Shown piece after piece: positions 27,666 through 36,200 of a stretch of DNA of 64,000 bases (its first letter is position 1; every line of letters starts with the position of its first letter). A program made the position numbers and the translations under genes. Under the pieces are notes generated by a model. That model made no database searches. It had not been told where the DNA came from and saw only the letters and a list, made by a program, of their open reading frames with translations. Origin of the DNA: Bacteroidota bacterium (GTDB lineage: Bacteria > Bacteroidota > Bacteroidia > Chitinophagales > Saprospiraceae). Location of the stretch: NCBI GenBank assembly GCA_029781865.1, contig JAKOVW010000091.1, positions 82,880 through 146,879 on the forward strand. The letters are read 5' to 3'.

Positions 27666-28127
27666 ATGCGTCATTTAGAAGTAAGCTTCATCGTGGATCC
27701 AGTGCTGTCGGGCGATGAAGTAAAATCGACAGTTCAGACGTATAAGGACATGCTCACCAATGAAGGTGCAAGCATTGTTCATATAGCTGAAATGGGATTA
27801 AGGCAACTCGCCTACCCCATCAATAACCGCTCTACAGGAGTTTATTTCTGTATTGAGTTTTCTTCACCGAATCCTACATTCATTCCAAAGTTGGAACTTG
27901 CCTTGAAACGCGATGAGCGGATCATGCGATTTCTTACCGTAAGCCTGGATAAGTATGGAGTAAAGTACAACGAAGACAAGAGAAACGGTAAAATCGGAAA
28001 GAGACAACGCAAAGAAAAGCAAGTTGAAAGTCCGGTTGTATCCGAACCTTATGTTCGCCCCGTACAACATGCAGCTCCTGCCGCTCCTGCAGCCGCTCCA
28101 GAAATTGTAATTCCTGAAGAAGAATAA
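27666..28127 (+). CDS. rpsF: 30S ribosomal protein bS6
   Basis: A 153-residue bS6; the conserved domain covers about residues 1-100 (MRHLEVSFIVDP, LRQLAYPINNRSTGVYF, LKRDERIMRFLTV). It binds bS18 on the platform of the small subunit. The C-terminus is extended: a basic linker (KRNGKIGKRQRKEK) followed by an Ala/Pro-rich tail ending in three Glu. First gene of the operon, 18 bp before rpsR. Confidence 0.97.
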   Translation: MRHLEVSFIVDPVLSGDEVKSTVQTYKDMLTNEGASIVHIAEMGLRQLAYPINNRSTGVYFCIEFSSPNPTFIPKLELALKRDERIMRFLTVSLDKYGVKYNEDKRNGKIGKRQRKEKQVESPVVSEPYVRPVQHAAPAAPAAAPEIVIPEEE

Positions 28128-28145
28128 CTCCTTAAAATTTAAATC

Positions 28146-28412
28146 ATGGCAACACAAGATGAAATAAAGTTTCTCAGTAATCCGAATATTGGACAGAAGA
28201 AAACAAAATATTGCCGATTCAAAAGATTCGGATTAAAATACATAGACTATAAGGATGATGCATTCCTCATCCAATTTGTAAACGATCAGGGTAAATTATT
28301 GCCTAGACGTCTGACCGGCAATTCTCTTAAATATCAAAGAAGAGTTGCAACCGCTGTTAAGCGTGCCAGACATCTTGCTATATTACCTTATGTAACTGAT
28401 CTTTTAAAATAA
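28146..28412 (+). CDS. rpsR: 30S ribosomal protein bS18
   Basis: An 88-residue bS18 with YIDYKDDAFLIQFVNDQGKLLPRRLTGNSLKYQRRVATAVKRARHLAILPY spread over its conserved core, including the RRLTG..K.QR signature. Binds bS6 in the small-subunit platform. Second gene of the operon. Confidence 0.98.
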   Translation: MATQDEIKFLSNPNIGQKKTKYCRFKRFGLKYIDYKDDAFLIQFVNDQGKLLPRRLTGNSLKYQRRVATAVKRARHLAILPYVTDLLK

Positions 28413-28431
28413 CCGGTAAACCTGAAGTAAT

Positions 28432-28878
28432 ATGGAAGTAATCCTTTTAAAAGATATGGATAAACTGGGTGACAAACACGAAGTGATTAAAGTTCGTCCC
28501 GGTTTTGGTCGCAATTTCTTAATTCCAAATGGTGTGGCTTTGCTTGCGAATGATTCCAATTTGAGAAAATTAAAAGAACTCAAAAGACAGGAAGATGCTC
28601 GTGAAAACAAAAAAGTCAATGACTATAAAGCAATGGCAGAACAATTGAATGGCGTTGTCCTGAAAATTGGTGCAAAGACCGGCGCAACGGATAAGATTTT
28701 TGGAAGCGTAACCAACGTACAGCTTGCACAAGCTTTAAAAGATCAATGCAACATTGATGTTGAACGCAAAAAAATTCACATTGACGAGGAAGTGAAAACA
28801 ACGGGTTCCTATACTGCCATGATTGACTTTCACAAAGACGTACATGCCAAACTCAATTTTGAAGTCATTTCAGAATAA
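28432..28878 (+). CDS. rplI: 50S ribosomal protein bL9
   Basis: A 148-residue bL9: N-terminal domain MEVILLKDMDKLGDKHEVIKVRPGFGRNFLIP, the long connecting helix rich in Lys/Glu, and a C-terminal domain with KIFGSVTN. Binds 23S rRNA near L1. Last gene of the operon; a strong terminator follows. Confidence 0.98.
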   Translation: MEVILLKDMDKLGDKHEVIKVRPGFGRNFLIPNGVALLANDSNLRKLKELKRQEDARENKKVNDYKAMAEQLNGVVLKIGAKTGATDKIFGSVTNVQLAQALKDQCNIDVERKKIHIDEEVKTTGSYTAMIDFHKDVHAKLNFEVISE

Positions 28879-28952
28879 GGAATAGATAGCGCTAGAGATT
28901 CTAAGCGGTAAACTAAGATTCCGACATTTAGAAAAGTAATAGGTAAAAATAG

Positions 28953-28989
28953 ATCCCGGTGTTTTTTCAAACACCGGGATTGTTTTTTT
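28953..28989 (+). terminator. Intrinsic terminator of the rpsF operon
   Basis: Perfect 12-bp stem ATCCCGGTGTTT / AAACACCGGGAT with a 4-nt loop, followed by TG and eight T. The clearest rho-independent terminator in the window, 75 nt after rplI. Confidence 0.93.
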
Positions 28990-29134
28990 TATAAGAGTGC
29001 GTCCAGGATTGCCCGGACAAAAACAGAACAAGGATCTGAATGAATAAGGAGTGCTAAATCACAAGACCTATAAAATTAATTACGGATTTATTTTAGATCC
29101 TTGCATGACGTAGTTGAAATTGCCATGCAATTAT

Positions 29135-29494
29135 TTATTTTAAAAATCTAAGATAGAAGGTCAGGATAATCATGGCCACAATCAGCAGGATCAAAATGAT
29201 AATGTGAATTTCTTCCTTACGCTCTTTTTTGATTTCCACATTCAATTCTGTTGGCGTTTTCTTATCTACATTCAATGTATAATCAAATCCACTTCCATTC
29301 TTATGGATATCCAGTTTCAGCAATTCACGTTCGAAAAAAAAATTATAACTCTTGTCGTCTAAAATCCCAAAATCAATAATCATGACCCTGTCATCCAGAT
29401 AGGCAACCAAATGACCACTATCTTCACCATGGTATATTCCAAAGGTGTGCTCCACACTGGACTGATCGTGAAATGTCCAAAACTGCTGTGCCAT
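29135..29494 (-). CDS. Tail-anchored hypothetical protein
   Basis: A 119-residue protein with a soluble, beta-rich N-terminal part (about 1-90) and one C-terminal membrane helix (HIIILILLIVAMIILTFYL, about 97-115) ending in FLK, a tail-anchor layout. No family recognised. Divergent from the T9SS type B cargo gene, 51 bp away. Confidence 0.65.
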   Translation of the reverse strand: MAQQFWTFHDQSSVEHTFGIYHGEDSGHLVAYLDDRVMIIDFGILDDKSYNFFFERELLKLDIHKNGSGFDYTLNVDKKTPTELNVEIKKERKEEIHIIILILLIVAMIILTFYLRFLK

Positions 29495-29545
29495 TGGTTG
29501 AGTTGCTTAGTAAAAATAGTATATCTTCGTTTTGAAAATGATTTT

Positions 29546-31111
29546 ATGACGAAATTATTTTGGCTACAGTTCCTATTTTCATTTCCGGTTTTGCTTGCAG
29601 GTCAGAATTTAATTCCCAATCCGGGATTTGAACAATGCGATAAATGCGATAACCGGGGTTTTAAAGAACTCAGCATTGGTTTTGGCGCTAATGACCCTGC
29701 AGACTGGACTGCCGCCACATACGGTACACCGGATTTTCAATCAGTCAGCCCTCATACCGGAAAAAAACACGGAGGCTTTTTTGTGGGATTTCCAAAATTT
29801 GAATACCTCACCAATCATTTTACCGCCTGCCTTAAAAAAGATGCCGTGTATCAATTTAGTTTTTGGATTAGCCCGGATACCCGCAGTCCAAATTACATTG
29901 TCGATGAAATTGGTGTTTATATACAACAAGGTCCTTGTGAATTTAAACAGCCGGATCCACTGAAACAGCTGACACCGGTTTATCAATCGGACGATGGAGA
30001 TTTTATTGGCAAATCGGGATACCGATTGCTTCGATTTGAATACACTGCCAAAGGTGGTGAAGATCATTTTGTTGTTGGAAGATTCCGTAACCTGGGATTG
30101 GGAGATACTACTTTTGTAGGAACCAAACGTCCTGCAAATCCGTCAAGCGAACCTGTTTATTATTTTGTAGATGATTTTGAAATGATTCAAATATCTCAGA
30201 ATCCGGTAATTGATCTGATACCTGATGTAATTACATTGTGTCCTGGCGAAAAAAAACAATTGACAATACCATCACCGTATAACCAGGGAGCAATCAATTG
30301 GAGTACCGGTCAGAAAACAGCAACCATAGATGTGCCTGAAATAAACACAGTCTATGTAGAAGTGACTTTAAATGATGCCTGCAAAACAATCATCAAAGAT
30401 TCCACGCATATCATAATCCGTCCACTGGCTCAAATCCAGATCATAGGATCAGATAGCATTTGCGAGGGTGGATCCACACTACTCACGGCAACATGTGACT
30501 CCTGTCTCGAACTCAGTTGGAATTCACTGCTCGTAACCATGCCCGGAGAATATACAGTTACTGCAAAAACAAATTGTGGTGAACAAACAGTATCCAAAAA
30601 AATAGTTCTATATGATGATCACGGTCAAATTGCGATTGATGGTGTTGATGAAATTTGCACCGGTGATAAAAAAGAATTAACAGCGCATTGCGATAGATGT
30701 ACCGATTTAAGTTGGACAAAACTCGAAATATCACAACCCGGTGAATATACCGTTACTGCCAAAACGATTTGCAAAGAAATCACAGCGACAAAAAAAATCG
30801 GTACAGCCAATCAACAAATAGACAGCCTGGTCCGATTTCCAAACGTCGTTTTTCCCAACGGTCAGGACATCAACCATAGTTTTAAACCTGTAATAAAAAA
30901 AGGAGAAGAAGGCAGAATTATGAATTTTACATTTACCATTTTCAATCGTTGGGGTCAAACATTAATTAAAACAAAAGTAAAAGAAGATGAATGGCAACCT
31001 GATCCGGGATTACCGATGGACACTTACTTATATATTGGTGAAATCGAATATCAGGATTGTAACGGAATTAAGAAAAACGGATTTAAAGGAACTGTAACAC
31101 TGGTACGATAA
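29546..31111 (+). CDS. T9SS type B cargo, gliding-motility-associated C-terminal domain
   Basis: The frame opens at 29411, but the ATG at 29546 gives a signal peptide (MTKLFWLQFLFSFPVLLAGQ) and 521 residues. The mature protein begins NLIPNPGFEQC, a carbohydrate-binding-like module (~20-210), then holds a segment LCPGEKKQLTIPSP and two near-identical Ig-like units each containing CxxCxxLSW and PGEYTVTAKT. The end, from FPNVVFPNGQDINH to FTIFNRWGQ and GTVTLVR, is the type B sorting domain. Predicted surface or secreted adhesin-like protein. Its TAA stop overlaps the next gene's ATG (TAATG). Confidence 0.88.
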   Translation: MTKLFWLQFLFSFPVLLAGQNLIPNPGFEQCDKCDNRGFKELSIGFGANDPADWTAATYGTPDFQSVSPHTGKKHGGFFVGFPKFEYLTNHFTACLKKDAVYQFSFWISPDTRSPNYIVDEIGVYIQQGPCEFKQPDPLKQLTPVYQSDDGDFIGKSGYRLLRFEYTAKGGEDHFVVGRFRNLGLGDTTFVGTKRPANPSSEPVYYFVDDFEMIQISQNPVIDLIPDVITLCPGEKKQLTIPSPYNQGAINWSTGQKTATIDVPEINTVYVEVTLNDACKTIIKDSTHIIIRPLAQIQIIGSDSICEGGSTLLTATCDSCLELSWNSLLVTMPGEYTVTAKTNCGEQTVSKKIVLYDDHGQIAIDGVDEICTGDKKELTAHCDRCTDLSWTKLEISQPGEYTVTAKTICKEITATKKIGTANQQIDSLVRFPNVVFPNGQDINHSFKPVIKKGEEGRIMNFTFTIFNRWGQTLIKTKVKEDEWQPDPGLPMDTYLYIGEIEYQDCNGIKKNGFKGTVTLVR

Positions 31112-31899
31112 TGTTGAAAATAGATTTGGAACATAAGACCGCGCTGGTATGTGGTGCGAGTAAAGGAATAGGAAAAGCTTGTGCATTCGCATTAGCGCAG
31201 GCAGGTGCGTCTGTTACCTTACTAGCAAGAAATGCGATTGCTCTGGAAGAAATCATTCACCAATTGCCTAAATCAAAAACGCAGCATCACCAGGCATTGG
31301 TCGCTGATATGTCGGATCCGGATGATTTACATCGCAAAATTGAAGTCTTTGTAAAAAATCATCCTATACACATCTTATTGAATAATACCGGCGGACCTTC
31401 TCCTGGTCCCATTGTCACCGCGGATAGAAATCACTTTGAAAATGCATTCCGCCAACATCTCATCTGCAATCATATCCTGGCCATCAATCTCATTCCGGGA
31501 ATGAAAGAAGCGGAATACGGTCGAATCATCAATATTATTTCCACCTCAGTCAAACAGCCTATCGAAAATCTGGGAGTCTCTAATACAATACGGGCCGCTG
31601 TTGCAAATTGGGCTAAAACACTATCCACTGAACTGGCACCTTTCCAAATCACCGTAAATAATATTTTACCCGGAGCGACTCAAACGGAACGCCTGGATGC
31701 CATTATCGATAAGGAAGTGCTGATTCATCAACTTTCTCATGAAGAAGTTACTGAAAAAATGCTTGCAACAATACCCATGAAACGATTTGCTCAACCAGGA
31801 GAAATTGCAACTGCAGTCGCATTTTTAGCCAGTCCTTTGGCATCCTATATTACTGGAATAAATCTACCTGTGGATGGGGGGAGGACTAAGAGCTTATAA
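31111..31899 (+). CDS. SDR family oxidoreductase with atypical active site
   Basis: A 262-residue short-chain dehydrogenase/reductase. The cofactor motif GASKGIG is at 15-21, the NNTGG motif at 91-95, and the C-terminus GINLPVDGG is normal. The catalytic Ser144 is present, but the canonical YxxxK, expected 13 residues later, reads SNTIR (Ser157...Arg161), so both the Tyr and the Lys are replaced. A group of FabG-like proteins with NxGGPxPG and this altered site exists; activity is uncertain. Translationally coupled to the preceding cargo gene. Confidence 0.85.
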   Translation: MLKIDLEHKTALVCGASKGIGKACAFALAQAGASVTLLARNAIALEEIIHQLPKSKTQHHQALVADMSDPDDLHRKIEVFVKNHPIHILLNNTGGPSPGPIVTADRNHFENAFRQHLICNHILAINLIPGMKEAEYGRIINIISTSVKQPIENLGVSNTIRAAVANWAKTLSTELAPFQITVNNILPGATQTERLDAIIDKEVLIHQLSHEEVTEKMLATIPMKRFAQPGEIATAVAFLASPLASYITGINLPVDGGRTKSL

Positions 31900-31901
31900 T
31901 A

Positions 31902-31936
31902 GTTAGGAGTTAGAGGTTAGAGGTTAGGAGTTACTT
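31902..31936 (+). repeat. Heptamer array, GTTAGGA/GTTAGAG type
   Basis: Five in-phase 7-nt units beginning 2 nt after the SDR stop. The array also encodes, on the other strand, the last codons and stop of the four-helix-bundle gene. Confidence 0.85.
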
Positions 31937-32295
31937 TTATTCTTATTTTTAAGTGTAAATATTGCGCTCCGAATCATTTTATATACTCCAGTAAATTTAT
32001 TCACAACTTCCTGGAAGGATTCTACAGAAATATAATTAGTTTCTCGTAATATTTCCAACCAATAAATTGTTTCATCACATTCCTTTTGAGCAATTGCAAG
32101 TTTATGAATAAAATCATTTGTGCTTTCCGCATTTTGAGCCTCTCTTATATTGGCACCAACTGATGTGCCGGATCTCAACAACTGTTTGCTCATTATATAC
32201 TCCTTTTTCTCGTTTATCAGAAATTTGTATAATTCTATAATAGTAATAGCATTAGCAAAAGACTCCCTTAATAGAGCAGATTTGTTCTCTTTCAT
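31924..32295 (-). CDS. Four helix bundle protein (S23 / 23S rRNA intervening-sequence family)
   Basis: A 123-residue all-helical protein of the S23 family: ITIIELYKFLINEKKEYIMSKQLLRSGTSVGANIREAQNA region, with SVGANIREA as signature, and AIAQKECDETIYWLEIL in the third helix. Such proteins form pentamers and are found inside rRNA intervening sequences or alone; relatives serve as accessory proteins of diversity-generating retroelements, but no reverse transcriptase is here. Function unknown. It is bracketed by heptamer arrays in inverted orientation, and its last codons lie inside one of them. Confidence 0.88.
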   Translation of the reverse strand: MKENKSALLRESFANAITIIELYKFLINEKKEYIMSKQLLRSGTSVGANIREAQNAESTNDFIHKLAIAQKECDETIYWLEILRETNYISVESFQEVVNKFTGVYKMIRSAIFTLKNKNKSNS

Positions 32296-32386
32296 TTTTA
32301 AGAATTTTTAGTTATTTAACTAGGTGTTTCAACTTTTAGGTTGTGCAAAAATAAAAAAAATCAAATCTTTTAGCCAACTAAAAATT

Positions 32387-32421
32387 CCCTAACTCAGAAC
32401 CTCTAACTCCTAACTTCTAAC
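32387..32421 (-). repeat. Heptamer array, GTTAGGA type
   Basis: Five in-phase 7-nt units on the minus strand (GTTAGAA, GTTAGGA, GTTAGAG, GTTCTGA, GTTAGGG), starting 23 nt after the stop of the BNR-repeat gene, sense orientation. Confidence 0.85.
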
Positions 32422-32444
32422 GATTAATTTCAAATCACTATAGA

Positions 32445-35400
32445 CTAGGGTTTTATCTGCATCGCGATTCTCTCTTGCTTAACTGCATTATCAAACTTCA
32501 CTTGAAATTTTTCTTTAAGTGTTTTATGATCTGCATCCGCTTTATCCACATCTTTTTGCAAACCTGCTGCCCGGTCGATAAGTAGATTTGAAGGTCTTTG
32601 TTCTTCTCCGACTATTTCTCCATAAGCTTCGGAAATTAATTCACGCAATTTTTTCTCATCGGCAAATATGGATTTCTGTTTTGTTGCCAATAAGGTGGTT
32701 CGCAATTTTTCTAATTGAGCGAGATAGTCTTCTGCAAGTGCTTTATTTTTTTTGTTTTTCATTTTGTCTTTTACATCGCGGATGATTTTTTGCTGCGCAC
32801 TGATCTCTTCTACTCTTCTTCCCAATTGCTCATGCATGTAATAAAATTTCATGCACACATCGTGTTGTAAAATACGGTCTTCCAGTTTATAATCAGGTCT
32901 GTCTTTGTGTACCAGTTCGAAGGTGTCTTTATATTCATCTTTTCCGACGGTCAATTTAAAAATATATTTTCCCGGCAATACTTTAGGAGCAGAGAATCCT
33001 CCAAAATCAATTTTAGTACCCCCTTCAGCAACTTTTGCAGGTTTCAATCTTTGATTCCAGGTAACTTTGTTGATTCCTTTTCTCTTTTCGGCAGGTAAGT
33101 TACGGATCACTTTTCCCTCCATATCCAGTATATCAACTTTCACATCTCCCGTTACCGGACGCTCTTTCAGGTAATATTGAAATGGCGGAATTTCTGCCGG
33201 ATTATCAGCATTCCAGCCACCACTGAATGGAGTACCTCCACCATATTTTCCGGTTGTTAATTCAATCTGTTTCGTATCAAACAATACTACTGGTTTCTCC
33301 GCAAGTTCCTTACTCATGGTGCGGAAAGCCGTAATGTCATCAATGATGTAAATACCACGTCCATGCGTTCCCACAATTAATGCGTTGTCGCGTTCCTGAA
33401 TTTGTATGTCTCGAACCAAAGCATAATCGGGAATATTATTCTTCATCCGAAACCAATTCTCGCCACCATCAATAGTTGCAAACAATCCCATTTCTGCTCC
33501 TAAAAAAAGCAGATTCTTATTCACTGCATCCTCTCTGATCTTATGTGCAAATCCAGAAAATTCATTGCTTCGGATTCTGGTCCAGGTCTTACCCATATCT
33601 TTGGACCTGGCAAGATAAGTTTGTTGATCTCCATAGGTATGATTATCAAACGTAACATAAACAACATTGCTATCAAAACGCGAAGGTTCGATGCTGCTGA
33701 TCCAGGATTGAGCAGCAATTCCCGCCTGCGCATAATTGGACGAAAGATTGGTCCATGTTTTTCCACCATCCTTTGTCAACTGCAGATTCCCATCATCAGT
33801 ACCAATCCAAATTACATTTTCATTGAAGGGTGATTCCGCAATGGTAAATATGGTGCAATGATTTTCTGCACTGGTCACATCAGCACTCAATCCTCCGGAT
33901 TCCTCCTGTTGTTGTTTTTTCTTGTCGTTGGTAGTTAGGTCTGGTGAAATAGCGGTCCAGTTTCTTCCCTGGTCTGTTGATTTAAACAGATACTGTGCAC
34001 CGACATACAAATTTTTAGTATTGTGTTTGCCAAAAACAATGGGACTATTCCAATTCCATCTTAGTTTTTCCTGCGACTGAGATTGCTGCGGAGTTGCAGA
34101 ATATGATTTTAAGGTGGTGAGATTTACTCTGGCTGAACTTCCTCCCTGTGATTCGGCATACGCCGTATTCAAATCATTTGGATCGGGAACGGTCCAAAAT
34201 CCATCACCCCAATAAATTCCTTTCCAGTCTCCATTACTAATGCCACCGGGATTTGCACTTGGTCCCATCCAGGATCCGTTATCCTGTAATCCTCCATATA
34301 CCCTGTAGGGATTGGCATTATCAACAGCAACGTGATAAAATTGACCGACAGGAAGATTCTGACAATAGATCCAGGTTGCACCTCTGTCATTGCTGATATA
34401 CACTCCACCATCCGTTCCGAGAAACATATGACTCGTATTATTTGGATCAATCCAGAGTGCATGATGATCGCTGTGTACCCATCCTCCATCATAACTGGCA
34501 TCATTAAAAGAATAGCCACCATCATCTGAATAAGAAAACTGAAAGGCCGGACGATACACGCGTTTATTATCCTTTGGATCTATGACCAGTGTCGAAAAAT
34601 AAAATGGTCTTGAAACGACATTGACAGTTGCACTTTGTGGTTTCCATGTTTCTCCATGATCAGAAGAAATGAATAATCCGGTATTATTGGATTCTACAAT
34701 TGCCAATAAATTTTCCGGTGCGCTTGGTGCGAGTGCCAATGCAACTCGTCCAAAATCACCTTCGGGTAAACCTTTGGTAATTTTTCTCCAGTTCTTACCA
34801 CCATCCTCACTTTTATAAAGTGCAGAACCTTTACCACCTGATTCAAACGAATATGCTTTTCTTCTGAACTGCCAGGTTGTAGCATATATAATATTTGTCT
34901 GATTCGGGTTGATTGCAATATCTGCACAACCTGTTTTTTCATCTACATATAAAATCTTATTCCATGTTTTTCCAGCATCGGTAGATTTGTACAAACCTCT
35001 GTGCGGACTATCACTCCATAATGCGCCGGGTACCGCAACATAAATGGTATTTGAATTTTTTGGATCGACTATAATTTTTGAAATGTGTTCCGTGCTGTCC
35101 AGGCCAATCCGTACCCAGTTCTCACCTGCGTCGGTAGATTTGTACATTCCATTTCCGATAGAAACAGAATTCCGCATATTGCTTTCACCGGTACCGACAT
35201 AGATTGTCGTTGGATTGCTTTGATCGATGGCAATAGCACCTATGGACTGACAATATTTATCAAATACAGGTTTGAAGGATGCCCCTGCGTTTGTTGATCT
35301 CCATACACCGCCTCCTGCAGTACCCACGTAGATTTTCCGGGATTCAGTGTTTACTCCCTCAATAGCAGTAATACGTCCGCTCATTGTACCCGGACCGAGC

Positions 35401-35504
35401 GCCCTGGCTTCTACTGATCCGAATGTAGCTGCATTGATTTTTACCTGAGCCTTAGTTTGAATCAGGCATAATAAGCTGATAATGAAAACGAGATAGTTTT
35501 TCAT
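32445..35504 (-). CDS. Exported BNR/sortilin-like beta-propeller protein
   Basis: A 1019-residue protein with signal peptide MKNYLVFIISLLCLIQTKAQ. Residues ~25-720 hold many BNR/Asp-box repeats (for example YKSTDAGENW, YKSEDGGKNW, SSDHGETW, STDQGRNW, TKDGGKTW, TIDGGENW), the pattern of VPS10/sortilin-type ten-bladed propellers. A beta-sandwich follows (about 760-870), then a helical, possibly coiled-coil C-terminus. Bacteroidota annotate such proteins as glycosyl hydrolases, but no catalytic set is visible. No T9SS sorting domain is seen, so it may stay periplasmic. Confidence 0.85.
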   Translation of the reverse strand: MKNYLVFIISLLCLIQTKAQVKINAATFGSVEARALGPGTMSGRITAIEGVNTESRKIYVGTAGGGVWRSTNAGASFKPVFDKYCQSIGAIAIDQSNPTTIYVGTGESNMRNSVSIGNGMYKSTDAGENWVRIGLDSTEHISKIIVDPKNSNTIYVAVPGALWSDSPHRGLYKSTDAGKTWNKILYVDEKTGCADIAINPNQTNIIYATTWQFRRKAYSFESGGKGSALYKSEDGGKNWRKITKGLPEGDFGRVALALAPSAPENLLAIVESNNTGLFISSDHGETWKPQSATVNVVSRPFYFSTLVIDPKDNKRVYRPAFQFSYSDDGGYSFNDASYDGGWVHSDHHALWIDPNNTSHMFLGTDGGVYISNDRGATWIYCQNLPVGQFYHVAVDNANPYRVYGGLQDNGSWMGPSANPGGISNGDWKGIYWGDGFWTVPDPNDLNTAYAESQGGSSARVNLTTLKSYSATPQQSQSQEKLRWNWNSPIVFGKHNTKNLYVGAQYLFKSTDQGRNWTAISPDLTTNDKKKQQQEESGGLSADVTSAENHCTIFTIAESPFNENVIWIGTDDGNLQLTKDGGKTWTNLSSNYAQAGIAAQSWISSIEPSRFDSNVVYVTFDNHTYGDQQTYLARSKDMGKTWTRIRSNEFSGFAHKIREDAVNKNLLFLGAEMGLFATIDGGENWFRMKNNIPDYALVRDIQIQERDNALIVGTHGRGIYIIDDITAFRTMSKELAEKPVVLFDTKQIELTTGKYGGGTPFSGGWNADNPAEIPPFQYYLKERPVTGDVKVDILDMEGKVIRNLPAEKRKGINKVTWNQRLKPAKVAEGGTKIDFGGFSAPKVLPGKYIFKLTVGKDEYKDTFELVHKDRPDYKLEDRILQHDVCMKFYYMHEQLGRRVEEISAQQKIIRDVKDKMKNKKNKALAEDYLAQLEKLRTTLLATKQKSIFADEKKLRELISEAYGEIVGEEQRPSNLLIDRAAGLQKDVDKADADHKTLKEKFQVKFDNAVKQERIAMQIKP

Positions 35505-35707
35505 GCAAATGATTTAAATGTTAAAATGTCAAAGGAGTAATCTATCTGTGGAGTAGCCGGGCGAAAATAGGGAAAAGTTGGCAATTGGCAATGGGCAATA
35601 GTTATTTAACTAGGAGTAATAGACTAAACGGTACGAACAGCCGACGATCTTGTACTTTGAGAGACTAGTTATTATTGCTTGTTGAAAATTTGCAATAACG
35701 CTAATCA

Positions 35708-36095
35708 GTTGCAAGTTGCAAACTTGCAACAACCTCATGCATGATAGTTGCAAGTTGCAAACTTGCAACAACTTCTTTATTATTTCATGATAGTTGCAAA
35801 CTTGAAACAACCAATGAAAGTAAATACTGTTGCTTATGGACTATTGCTTAGAATTTGCAAGATAGTTCTAAGTTGCAAACTTGAAACAACCTCAATTATT
35901 AAACTGAGAAGTTTGTGAAGCAAAAGTTTAACTAAATCAAGCTAAGAACAAATTAGTTGCAAGTTGCAAACTTGCAACAACCTCCGTTGCAAACTTGAAA
36001 CAACCTGCGTTGCAAACTTGAAACAACCTGCGTTGCAAACTTGAAACAACCTGCGTTTAAACTTGCAACAACCTCCGGGCAAACATGCAACCACC
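35708..36095. repeat. GTTGCAA palindromic repeat cluster
   Basis: About ten copies of a 20-27 bp unit of the form GTTGCAAACTTGCAACAACC, itself nearly palindromic (GTTGCAA/TTGCAAC). The first five are scattered (35708, 35747, 35793, 35872, 35956); the next four are tandem with 23-bp spacing (35986, 36009, 36032, 36055) and a worn copy ends the cluster. The rest of the 696-bp gap 35505-36200 holds the heptamer array; no gene. Confidence 0.9.
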
Positions 36096-36102
36096 TCTAA
36101 TT

Positions 36103-36193
36103 TTCTAACTACTAATTGTAAACTGTATACTGCTAACTGTCAACTGCTAACTGCTCACTCATAACTCCTCACTCCTAACTCCTAACTCCTCTT
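36103..36193 (-). repeat. Heptamer array, GTTAGGA to GTTAGCA type
   Basis: Thirteen in-phase 7-nt units on the minus strand, starting 7 nt after the EF-G-like stop. Consensus drifts from GTTAGGA/GTGAGGA to GTTAGCA/GTTGACA/GTTTACA along the array. Confidence 0.9.
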
Positions 36194-36200
36194 CCCAACT

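Noticed and set aside
32309..35614. 16-bp direct repeat (TAGTTATTTAACTAGG) at 32309 and 35599 flanking the BNR gene, as possible attachment sites
   Set aside because: A 16-bp AT-rich match is expected about once by chance in 64 kb, and no recombinase is present.
35610..35810. 66-codon minus-strand frame with CNLQL repeats
   Set aside because: Encoded by the GTTGCAA palindromes.
35956..36095. Possible CRISPR array
   Set aside because: The units are 20 bp with 3-bp spacers, so there are no unique spacers, and no cas genes are present.
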